Origin: Prorocentrum cordatum
Taxonomy: Eukaryota > Sar > Dinophyceae > Prorocentrales > Prorocentraceae
Length of the DNA stretch: 64,000 nucleotides
Assembly: GCA_963575745.1 (NCBI GenBank)
Contig: CAUYUJ010020688.1
Span: 50,001 to 114,000, forward strand
Reading direction: 5' to 3'
Of this stretch, positions 33,193 through 42,363 are shown piece by piece (the first letter of the stretch is position 1; each line of letters begins with the position of its first letter). The notes under the pieces were generated by a model, which saw only the letters and a list, made by a program, of their open reading frames with translations, was not told where the DNA came from and made no database searches. The position numbers were made by a program, and so were the translations under genes.

Positions 33193-34243
33193 AGAGCTCT
33201 TGGATGTCCTCTGCCGTTGAAGGAAAATTCTACACGGGCCTATGGGTCACATCGGCCGTTGAAGGAAAATCCTACACGGGCCCTGGGACCACCTCTGCCG
33301 TTGAAGGAAAATTCTACACGGGCCCAGGGGTCGCATTAGCCGTTGAAGGAAAATCATACACGGGCCCTGTGGCCACCTCTGCCGTTGAAGGAAAATCCTA
33401 CACGGGCCCTAGGGCTACCTCTGCCGTTGAAGGAAAATCCTACACGGGCCCTGGGGCTACCTCTGCCGTTGAAGGAAAATTCTACACGGGCCCAGGGGGT
33501 ACCTCTGCCGTTGAAGGGAAATTCTACACGGGCCCTGGACAGCACCTCTGCCGTTGCAGGAATATCCTACACGGGCCTTGGGACTACCTCTGCCGTTGAA
33601 GGAAAATCCTACACGGTCCTAGGGCTACCTCTGCCGTTGAAAGAAAATCCTACACGGGCCCTGGGGGGCCACCTCTGCCGTTGCAGGAAAATTCTACACG
33701 GGTCCTGGAGCCACCTCTACCGTTGAAGGAATATTCTACACGTGCCATGGGACGACCCCTGTCGTTGAAAGAAAATTATACACGGGCCTATGGGTCACAT
33801 CAGCCGTTGCAAGAAAATCCTACACGGGCCCTGGTGCCACCTCTGACGTTGAAGGAAAATTCCACACGGGTCCTGGGACTACCTCCGCCGTTGAAGGAAA
33901 ATCCTACACGGGCTCTGGAGCTATATCTGCCGTTGAAGGAAAATCCTACACGGGCCCTGGGGGCCACCTCTGCCGTTGAAAGAAAATCCTACACGGGCCC
34001 TGGGGGGCCACCTCTACCGTTGAAGGACAATCCTACACGGGCCATGGGCCTACCCCTGCCGTTGAAGGAAAATCCTACACGGGCCCTAGGACTTCCTCTG
34101 CCGTTGAAGGAAAATCCTACACGGGCCCTAGGGCCACCTCTGCCGTTGAAGGAAAATTCTACACGGGCCCTGGGGGCCCCTCAGCCGTTGAAGGAACATC
34201 CTACACCAGGTTTAGGGACGACCTCGTCGTTGTAGGAAATCCC
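33193..34243. repeat. 42-bp minisatellite, about 25 copies
   Basis: The unit reads CTCTGCCGTTGAAGGAAAAT followed by CCTACACGGGCCCTGGGGCC, spaced 41-43 bp, with point changes in most copies. All three forward frames stay open for long stretches through it. It ends about 370 bp upstream of the methyltransferase start. Confidence 0.95.
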
Positions 34244-34537
34244 ATATCAACAATTGATGTTCAGTGGGCTTAGTCAGCTGTGTGTGCTTTATTTTGCTAT
34301 CTAAGATCACGCTGCGCACGTCATTACGCAAGTGTATAAGGTGTACAGCAAATCAACCATATGCGTGCACATGGTCTCGCATGATATATCGCACGCCACT
34401 TGCAACTCACATGCAAACACTATTCAACCACTCGCAACGACACGAACATCACTCGACCAACCCTTGCATATGGGTCAGTAAATACATACCATCGTCAATG
34501 CACAAGCATCGAAACACACATCTGCTAGATCGTAATC

Positions 34538-34560
34538 ACCGTAGCCCATTTGGGCTCGAC
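34538..34560 (+). other. Relict spliced leader 2
   Basis: ACCGTAGCCCATTTGGGCTC matches the dinoflagellate spliced leader apart from one inserted C and one T-to-G change; the last three bases (GAC) are more diverged. It ends 50 bp before the methyltransferase ATG at 34611. Confidence 0.7.
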
Positions 34561-34610
34561 TTCGTAGCAGGTGCTGCTGCCACGAATGCACCATCGCATT
34601 CAACCTACAT

Positions 34611-36635
34611 ATGCAATCTATACCACGGTGTTGGTTGGCGTTGCTCGCCCTTGTTTCGACGCATCGATGTTGCGCTATGCGTTCGACGCTTCGCTCGGTG
34701 CCTTCCAACCCTCCGCTGCCGCGGATAACTGACGTGGGGGATCTGTTCAATTGGGTCGAGCATAGCATCGAGTTCGCGGCTTGGGTAACACAGACGCCCT
34801 TTGATGCGCTGAGGCAACGCATTGCGGGGCAGATCCCGAGCTTTGTTGTTTCAACGTCGTTCTCGGGCATTGGGGCGCCAGAACAAGCAGTCCATTCTAT
34901 TGCGAGGTATTTGGGCGTTACTTCGACTCGTCCAATTTGGGCCATTGAATACGATCAGGAATGCCGACGAGAACTTACGTTACTGAAGGAAAGGCCGGAC
35001 TGCTTATTTTGGGACATCAATGATTTCTGGAACCCCGATCTGAACGTTCGAGCCTTCTGGTCAGTCGATGACTACATATCTACCATCATCGCTGGTGGGT
35101 CTATTTGCTTATCTGGTTCAGCCTTTTGTAGCAGACACCAAGCGCATTGCACGGCAACGCGAGCATTCTGCACTATCGGAGGCACGCCGTGCCCTGACTG
35201 GTCAGCTACTGGATCCCATGGTGGGACAGATGGGCCAGACTTGATGGCCACGATGTGTTGGGCTGCGATGAGGTGGGAACTTGAAGAGGATGTGTGGATC
35301 AACGAGAACGTGGTGTCGTTCCCACCTGACGCGTTGTTGGCGTGTTTGGCTGCAAAATACATTATGTTCACAGTCGTCTGTAAGCTTTTTGATCAAGGAT
35401 GGCCACAACGACGAAACAGAAGAATCACCATCGGTATTCATAAGAGGCGCGCAGTGTCAGGAGTTAGCTGGAATTCCTTCAGTTCGCTATTTCGCCGGGA
35501 GTTGACGACGTCGTGGAGAGTCATTATGCACGAAACAAATTTTGACGAAGAACTTGCGTGGGCTCGCAGTCGGCCAGGATCTTTATACATGAAGACAGTT
35601 CATCAAGCCATTGCAGAGCAACAGCACAAACCGTTCGTGCAGGAGATCAGCAACGACGAGAACTGGGTGAATGAGCTCATCGCAATCAAGAACAAGTCAG
35701 AGTTCACTGGCTCAATGACGTTATGGGAGTTGTATAATGTCAGTCGCTATGCCAGGCTTGCTGGTGACAGTGACGTATGCGTGGATATCGGGCAGGACCC
35801 TGAGAATCGAACGACAATGGGTACTGAACGCGTTATACCTGCTCTGATTCGTAATTGCCACATGATGTTCAGCCTGCGCTCAGCTCGGTGGTTGACATGT
35901 TCAGAATTGCTGCTCCTGCAAGGGTTCCCGGTCAAGGATTGTGCTAAATTGCATGGTGAGACGACTTCGTTCGATAGGCCCCGGCGCGTCTTCTTCAGAG
36001 ACCGCACCTCAATGGTACACCAGGCTGGTAATACCATGAACACCCACCAGATCGGACTGGCCTTGCTGTGGGCATTAACTTGCACGAGAGAGAGGACGAC
36101 AGACGATGCTGACTTCGCGGGCGGCTTCGCCGCTGGAGGATGCGCACGTTCTTCTCGCAGTGATCCTCCGTCCCCTGACGTTCCGCGCGCTACGCCGAAG
36201 GCTCAGAGCCCGGCAGCGCACTCGGCTAGTGCAGTGCAAGCAAATGTGCAGCATCCAATCGAGGACGATGCTAAGAGCTCTGGCGCCGACGCGACCTTGT
36301 CGGCCAAGGCGCCTGCACCTGTGTCAGGGACTTTGCTTACTAGGGCATCGCATAGGTTTGCCAACTCAGCTCTTGCCCCGCCGCCCGCGTTGCCGAGCCC
36401 AGCGCCAGCTCTGCAGCAGCAGCCAACAGAGGGCACGCTGCGCCGAGCTGATAGCACAAGCAGCCTCGTCCGCAGTAGGTCGCCGACAGGAGCGCGATCG
36501 TTCTTTCAGAGAGCCAGCGCGCCGCCCACGAAGCCAAGGCCAACCCCTGCTGCCCCGCGTGCAAAGCGCATGCTCGTTGCCAAGGCTAAGAGCGCCGCCG
36601 CCAGGGTGCGCCCATTCTTCGCAGACAGGGGATAA
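34611..36635 (+). CDS. C5 cytosine-specific DNA methyltransferase, intronless, 674 aa
   Basis: Transfers a methyl group from S-adenosylmethionine to cytosine C5 in DNA; presumably nuclear. All key motifs are present in order: motif I SFSGIG (83-88), the SAM-binding acid in WAIEYD (Glu114), WDIND (about 135), motif IV GGTPCPDWS with catalytic Cys194, motif VI INENV (Glu232), motif VIII PQRRNRR (265-271), then a variable region that would hold the target-recognition domain, then LTCSELLLLQGFP (428-440) and motif X QAGNTMNTHQIG (471-482). PCPDWS departs from the PCQ-F-S of DNMT1 and the PCNDLS of DRM/DNMT3, so the subfamily is left open. Residues 505-674 are a Ser/Pro/Ala-rich basic tail. ATG 34611 is first in frame; 34677 is an alternative. 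No introns and a relict spliced leader upstream suggest a retroposed gene. It lies on the same strand as both neighbours. Confidence 0.9.
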   Translation: MQSIPRCWLALLALVSTHRCCAMRSTLRSVPSNPPLPRITDVGDLFNWVEHSIEFAAWVTQTPFDALRQRIAGQIPSFVVSTSFSGIGAPEQAVHSIARYLGVTSTRPIWAIEYDQECRRELTLLKERPDCLFWDINDFWNPDLNVRAFWSVDDYISTIIAGGSICLSGSAFCSRHQAHCTATRAFCTIGGTPCPDWSATGSHGGTDGPDLMATMCWAAMRWELEEDVWINENVVSFPPDALLACLAAKYIMFTVVCKLFDQGWPQRRNRRITIGIHKRRAVSGVSWNSFSSLFRRELTTSWRVIMHETNFDEELAWARSRPGSLYMKTVHQAIAEQQHKPFVQEISNDENWVNELIAIKNKSEFTGSMTLWELYNVSRYARLAGDSDVCVDIGQDPENRTTMGTERVIPALIRNCHMMFSLRSARWLTCSELLLLQGFPVKDCAKLHGETTSFDRPRRVFFRDRTSMVHQAGNTMNTHQIGLALLWALTCTRERTTDDADFAGGFAAGGCARSSRSDPPSPDVPRATPKAQSPAAHSASAVQANVQHPIEDDAKSSGADATLSAKAPAPVSGTLLTRASHRFANSALAPPPALPSPAPALQQQPTEGTLRRADSTSSLVRSRSPTGARSFFQRASAPPTKPRPTPAAPRAKRMLVAKAKSAAARVRPFFADRG

Positions 36636-36734
36636 GCAGAGCATGCGACAGTTGCCGATGCCCTTACATAACATAGATTGGCATTCCCACTAGAATGCTA
36701 CCCATCTCGCCTTCAGCGAGAGCAAGGCAAACAT

Positions 36735-36835
36735 CGTCATCACCACCATAATCGTTCATCATCGTTCATCCTCCTCATCATCATCATCATCACCACCATC
36801 AGCATCATCATCATCATCATCACGTGCTCAATCCA
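36735..36835. repeat. CATCAT microsatellite
   Basis: CATCATCATCACCACCATC run in the 3' flank of the methyltransferase gene. 36840-37185 is otherwise anonymous. Confidence 0.8.
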
Positions 36836-37188
36836 TCCTGCCCTTCCTCCAACATCCTCTGTCCTCCAGACTTTGCTGCTTGCCCCTGCGGCCCCAGTCC
36901 CTGACCGCCTCGTTCAGCGCGTGGTAGAATACGTCCAGGCCCAGAGCGGCCCAGGCTAGATCCTGCGGGGTTACCAGACTCTATCAGCCCCCCTCTTGCC
37001 TTGACAGACTAAGAGCAGGGGGGGAAACCAGCAATGGAAGTTTGGATAAGGGGGAGGGGGCAAGCGACTCAGGGAACCTTACAAGGAGGAAGGAGTTGGA
37101 CGGAGGTCGAACAGTCGAACAGAAGGGGGGGGCCAGTCGATCCACCACCAGCCTTCCCCATCCGAATATCATTTGATGTTTTTTTGCG

Positions 37189-37225
37189 TCGTAGCCATTT
37201 GTGCTCAAGCCATTGCGGCTCACTT
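37189..37225 (+). other. Relict spliced leader 3, tandem (one and a half copies)
   Basis: GTCGTAGCCATTTGTGCTCA then AGCCATTGCGGCTCAC: a nearly complete leader followed directly by a truncated second leader. This arrangement is expected when a retroposed mRNA copy has been trans-spliced again and retroposed again. It ends about 50 bp before ATG 37278. Confidence 0.85.
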
Positions 37226-37277
37226 TCTTCCAGCGTGCTGCCTCTCCTCGCGCATCGAGACATCGAGATCTCCAGCG

Positions 37278-40200
37278 ATGTCGCTGCCATCGGCTTACGC
37301 GGTCGCCTCATCGGCGAACGAGAAGAAGTGGTTGGAGAGTACGCTTGCAGAGATGTATCCAGGATTGGAAGGCAACGAGCTCCAGACGCGTGTCTTTCAG
37401 GACTACTTGATGGATCCAGCCAATCCCAACGTCAGGCTTCCACTATTCAACAAGAAGGGCCTCCCTGTCTTCCACCGGCACACCATTAACAATCGCAACT
37501 ACAAGGCGCATCGCGAGAACCTGGTGAAGGGCATCTTGCAATCCGGTCTCCTGGAGGGCGTGCGCGGAGAAGCGTGGGCACTGCCCACTGCTGATGATGT
37601 CACTAGCTTGAAAGACCTTGCCGCCAACGCAGGCGCCGACATGGGTTGCCAGATGCAGTTGCTCTCGCACGCTACTTTGGTCGAGGCCATTTACGAAGCT
37701 CACAAGAGGAGTCCAGACAACAAGTTTGTGAAGCAGACTCTGGCTATCGGCGTGAGTTGCAAGGTGTTTTTTGGGCGCACGCCGCAATTCATTTGCCAGT
37801 ACCTCAAAGACCTGCACAACCAGTTCCACAGGGGGGCCCAGAAGAGTTTCATCGAGAAGTATGAGAGCGCACATTCGCACGAGAAGGAGTGGGCAGCGCA
37901 CTGCAGAGCCAAGGGCATCTGCGCGAGGGCGTTGCCAACGAAGGGGCCAGATACGTACATGAAGCAGTACTGGAAGTGGCTTCAAGAGAATCATCCAGGC
38001 GACTTCCGTACCTGGACGAGTTTCTTCTCGTGCAAGAAGGTATGGAGGATCCTGAGGGAGCGCCACATCGACGTCGAGTACAAGGAGCGGGCCGAGGATG
38101 AATGCGACTTCGCTGACCCATCCATCAGCGTCGAGGACGTGATGGCCGCCAACGCTGTCATCCTGGACGCTTTCCTCTCCTTCACAGATACGGTCCCCAG
38201 GGCCCATTTGAACCTGCTGCTCCTGGAGGGCCTGAGGATGGCGTATCCCGGGGTGACCGAGGAGCCCTCCTCCTCCTTCTCCTCTTCTTCCTCCTCATCC
38301 TCCTTCTCCCTACTCCTCATCCTCTCCTTCATCCTCCTCCTCCTCATCCTCCTCCCCCTACTCCCCCCTCTCCTGTTTCTCCTTCTCTCCTTCTCCTCCC
38401 CATCCGAAATCGCTGAACATTATCCCAGTGCGACCCAACCTAGGAGTTGGAGCCCCTAGGAAAGCAGCATTAGTAGTAACGGTAAATCTAAGCTAAAGCT
38501 AAGCTAAAGCTAACCTAATACTAAGCTAACTAACGCTAAGCTAAAGCTAAACTAATGCTGAGCTAAAGCTAAGCTAAAGCTAAGCTAGCGCTAAGCTAAA
38601 CCTAAGCTAACGCTAAGTTAAAGCCAAGCTAAAGCTAAGCTGAAGCTGAGGTAAAGCTAAGCTAAATATAAGCTAAAGCTAAGCTGAAGCTAAGCTGAAG
38701 CTAGCGCTAAGCTATAACTGCTAAAACTAAGCTGAATCTAAGTTAAACCGAAGCTACATCTAAGCTAAAGCTAAACTAAAGCTAAGCCAAAGCTAAGCTA
38801 AAGTTAAGCTAATTCAAAGCTAAAGCTAAGCTAACGCTAAACTACAGCTAAGCTCAAGCTAAGCTAAAGCTAAGCTACAGCTAAGCTCAAGCTAAGCTTA
38901 AGCTAAACTAACGCTAAGCTAAGCTAATCAAACCTAAGCTAAGTTAAGCTAAGCTACAGCTAAGCGAAGCTAAGATGAAGCTAAGCTGAGCTAAGCTGAA
39001 CTAAGATGAGATAAGCAACGCTAAGCTAAGGGGACGCAGCTGGGGGGGCCGCGGGGCGGATCCTGGGGGAACCGCCCGGGGCGTGGAGCACTGCCCGGCC
39101 TTTTAAGCTTATAAAGTAAGAACTCTTTTAGGCAGAGCCTAGGTAGGGAATATGATCAGGCGAATTGTCAAAATTCGCCTGATCATCATTTTGCGTGTTT
39201 TCTCATGGTTCTCTTTTTCCTAAGGGTCCCAAGGTCCTGCGCGCTGCTTTTTTCAGACAAAACTGCCCCAGGGGCCGCTGTTCTCCTTTTAGGGGGGCGA
39301 CGACGTCATGTGGGTCTTCAAGACAAAGCAGTCCGCGCTGGACGCCGTGAAGATAATCAAGTGCCCGATGGCTGGCTGCGCCCTCTACGTGAAGGCCGCC
39401 AGGGCGGCCGCGCCGGGCAAGGGCAAGGGCAAGAAGGGCAAGGGCAAGGGCAAGAAGGGGAAAGGCAAATCTGCGAAGTCCAAGGCGGCAGAGTCGGCGT
39501 CGGCCGCGAAGAAGGGCAAGAAGGCATCGAAGAAGAAAGGAGCTGCTGCGTCCGAGAAGCTAGTCGGCAAGATGACTGAGGAGGCCATCGCGGTGTCTGC
39601 CGAGATCATTGCTGGAGACGAGGATGAGTACGCTGATGTCGCTGACCGGCCCGACGACGACGCCACAGCCGCGTCCATCTCGGACATTGAGATGATCGGC
39701 CTCGAGGGCGATGATGATGATGATGACGCAGACCCTCTCATGGAGGACGAGGAGGTGCCTGAGGGCGCGAAGGAGAAGCAGAAACGGTTCTTGGACGACG
39801 TGTACTCTATGGTGGCCTCCACGCTGAGCATCGTGCCAGAGGACAAGCGTGACCTCAGGGCGATCAAGGATTCGTGAGTCGTCCGTCGGTCGTCATCGCG
39901 TGGCCTCTTCACCTCTCCTCCTCCTCCTCTCCTCTACCTTCCTCCTCTCCTCGTCCTCCTTCTCCTCCGCTCCTCGCCCTTCTCCTCCTGCTGAGCTGGG
40001 CGACGACGACGAGAAGGTAGAGCAGGAGTCCTGCTCTTCCTTCTCGTCGTCGTCGTCCCTCGTCCTCATCCTCGCCGCTCCTCCTCGCCCCCGTCCTCCT
40101 CTCCTCTCCTATTCTTGTTTTTTTCATGCCGTAGGATGCGTACAAGAAGGCCCTGCACTTCTCCTTCACCAAGTCGCCCATCCTGACCACGGGCGACGTC

Positions 40201-42363
40201 GGGAAGACGATCTGGTCAGAGGTCCGCGCTGCCATCAAGGACTCGCTCGCTCGCGCGCACATCGACTGCATCCCGGCGTCCATGCGAGGCGCTTTGGGCA
40301 CGACGGCAGCAGCTGGCTCCACGTTGGTTCAGGACGACAGCGACAGCAACGTTCGCAAGGAGGTGTTGGATCAGATCAGGGGCGACGCCACGAAGGCGCT
40401 GATTGACCAGGGCGCGGTGATCCGCAAATGGTTGGACGAGAACAAATACATGCTGCCTGTGACCCTGCATCCCGAGTACGTGGCCATCACTGCTCGCGCC
40501 TTCCCGCTCGCGATGGCGAAGCGCTTCCCCCAGTCCACCAAGGTGCCGCGGGACCTGTCGAACGCCGACCTCATTGGCGTCCTGCACGCGAGCCTCACCA
40601 AGGACGTCGCCAAGGAGAATCCCTGCAGGTTTTCATGCTGAAACATCGTCGTCACATGCCCCATCCATGCCTTTCTTTCCTCCTGCTCGTGCCTCCCCCT
40701 CCTCCTCGGCCGAGAGAGCAGAGCCGAGCAGTCCTGGAGCCTCGCGCCATCAGCGGCGCGACGGCATGGGCTGCTGGGCCTGCCGGGTTGGAGGTAGGAG
40801 AGAACGCAGAAGGGCATGGGATATTTTGGACGAGGGGGAGCAAAAAGAAGGTGGCGAGGAAAGGGGGGAGCGAAATAAGTGGAGGGGGAGGTGGGACGTG
40901 AGGAATCAGCAGCAGCAGCAGCAACAGCAGCAGCAGGAACGCATCAGGAACTCAGGAGGACGCAGGAATCTTGAGGAAGAGAGCAGTAGCAGCAGCAGAG
41001 ATCCTGATGTTTTTTTCTGCTTTCTCACAGGTTGGGCACCGACGAGCACGCCAGCCTCGCGCGCTCGCTGGTCGTCGCCATCGGTAGTGACAGCGACGTT
41101 CCAGATGTGATCAAGTTCGCGTTCAACGCGATTGAGGAGGCGCAGTTCTTTTGCACGGCACGGGCTGACTACACCATGCAAGCGCTGAAGGTGCTTGCGT
41201 CGTCTCCGAACATCATCGTTTCGTCGGAGCGCCGAGCAGAGATCAACCGGAAGATGGACATCCTTGCAGAGTACAGCGACGTGCTCGTGGAATGCGACAT
41301 CGGCAAGAGCATGCTGACATCGCAGGGCGCCGACAGTGACTCGTGGCCGTTGTTCTGGACAGGCCTTTTGGATTTGCCCTTGGAGAAGTCGAAGGTGAAA
41401 GAGGCCCTCGACTCGATCGCGAAGTCTTTGTCGGAGAAGGCTGATGCAGATACTACCAAGAGGGTGAACGACGAGATCGAACGCCGTTCGGCGGACAAAC
41501 ACGGAGCGTTAGTGGCACCGTCGTCAGTGGAGCACATGTTCAGCGCCGACGCGGAGGTGGCCAAGCAGAACGTTGCAAACATGATTTCAGTGGTTGGTGC
41601 GCACGAGAAGACTGGTCAGCTCTGGGCCGAGCTCTTGAAGCCAGAGTCGGGAGCACTGCACGATGACGATGTTCCCAAAGTGCCAGCAAGCCTCAAGTGC
41701 TCGGTCATGGAAGCGCTCTTGGCTGCGACGCACAACGCCATCGCCCAGCACAGCTGCGTGAGGTTGTTCGCCACGTGTGACCACGGCTACGACTTGATTT
41801 TCATCGACGAGACTGGCAAGATCCCAGGCGTCTGGGCGAAGTCAGGTGGCCCGCTTCGCTTGAACTTCTGTGGGGCCATCTCTATGTTGCCGATTGTTGG
41901 AGCGTGGAAGTTGTTCGAGTGGGACAAGACGATGGTCTACCTCATCCCGCCTTCGACAAAGCTTGCGACCGCCGTCACCAAGTACTTTTCACCAGCTTGG
42001 CTCGTCCGCACCGTCGGCATCAACAGCGACACTGGTGAAGCGAGTGAGGTCGCCACTACCAAGTTCGATAACAAGAAGATCGAGTTCGTCTTCAAGTATG
42101 CCGACAGCTACATGGGCAACGAGACCGTCACCAATATCGAGTTCAACCTGCCGGGCTTGGTCTTGACAGAGGAGGCCAAGGCCAAGACAGAGCCGTTCGA
42201 GGTCACGAGGCCCTGGAACGACATCGGCGAGGTGTGGGCGTTGCCACCCGGCAGCAAGCACTACAGCTCCAGGCTGGCCGAGGTCACGAAGGCGCTCAAG
42301 CCAGCCTCCGACAGCAAGGGCGTGCCTGCAGAGTGGAGGGAGATCGCGCGCCATATTTTGTGA
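37278..42363 (+). CDS. Four-exon gene, conserved-looking protein of unknown function (about 1,125 aa)
   Basis: Exon 1 is 37278 to 38252 (GT donor) or 38261 (GA donor), both phase 0; exon 2 39293-39868; exon 3 40135-40628; exon 4 41031-42363. All junctions keep frame. Introns 2 and 3 carry exact direct repeats AGGAT and AGGTT. The start is MSLPSAYAV, the first ATG after the relict spliced leader; the frame is also open upstream. Exon 1 is mixed alpha-helical with FHRHTINNRNYK and TWTSFFSCKKVW. Exon 2 has a very basic KGKGKK tract (about 37 residues in, possible nuclear signal) followed by an acidic Asp/Glu stretch. Exon 4 is a soluble globular domain with LFATCDHGYDLIFIDETGK and no transmembrane segment. 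I do not recognise the family. A roughly 730-bp mobile repeat sits in intron 1. Confidence 0.8.
38253..39292 (+). other. Introner-like intron, family member B, interrupted by a mobile repeat
   Basis: Shares with the 27417-27840 intron: GAGCCCTCCTCC polypyrimidine (38263 on), CCGAAATCGCTGAA (ends 38417), hairpin GATCAGGCGAATT/AATTCGCCTGATC (39154-39184), CGTGTTTTCTCATGGTTCT, CCTGCGCGCTGC and AAAACTGCCCC. The 38418-39148 repeat is inserted between GCTGAA and the hairpin. The acceptor is TTTTAG at 39287-39292. The donor is GT at 38253 or GA at 38262. Confidence 0.8.
38418..39148 (+). mobile_element. About 730-bp AGCTTA-rich repeat, right copy
   Basis: Runs from CATTATCCCAGTGCGACCC to GAGCCTAGGTAGGG, with about 500 bp of AAGCTAAAGCTAAGC repeats inside. 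Reverse complement of the copy at 25586-26271. The empty site can be inferred from the homologous intron at 27561-27600, where GCTGAA runs on without the insert. No clear target-site duplication longer than 2-3 bp. Confidence 0.82.
39869..40134 (+). other. Intron with AGGAT direct repeat
   Basis: GA-AG intron, phase 0, polypyrimidine (CTCCTCCTC) interior, with AGGAT across both boundaries. A GT at 39874 would break the downstream frame. Confidence 0.7.
40629..41030 (+). other. Intron with AGGTT direct repeat
   Basis: GT-AG, phase 2, with AGGTT at both boundaries. Contains a CAGCAG microsatellite (40910-41000). Confidence 0.85.

Noticed and set aside
33193-34243. CRISPR-like regular repeats.
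   Set aside because: There are no unique spacers; the whole 42-bp unit repeats with point changes, and the context is eukaryotic.
25586-39148. A single 13.5-kb DNA transposon with long terminal inverted repeats carrying a methyltransferase cargo.
   Set aside because: Both repeat copies lie inside introns of genes that extend beyond the bracket (24614-31057 and 37278-42363), and there is no clear shared target-site duplication. Two independent insertions are simpler. Kept as a finding, not as an annotated element.
39874-40134. GT donor at 39874 for the intron after exon 2 of the 37278-42363 gene.
   Set aside because: It leaves two extra bases and throws exon 3 out of the frame that continues to the end of the gene; the GA donor at 39869 keeps phase.
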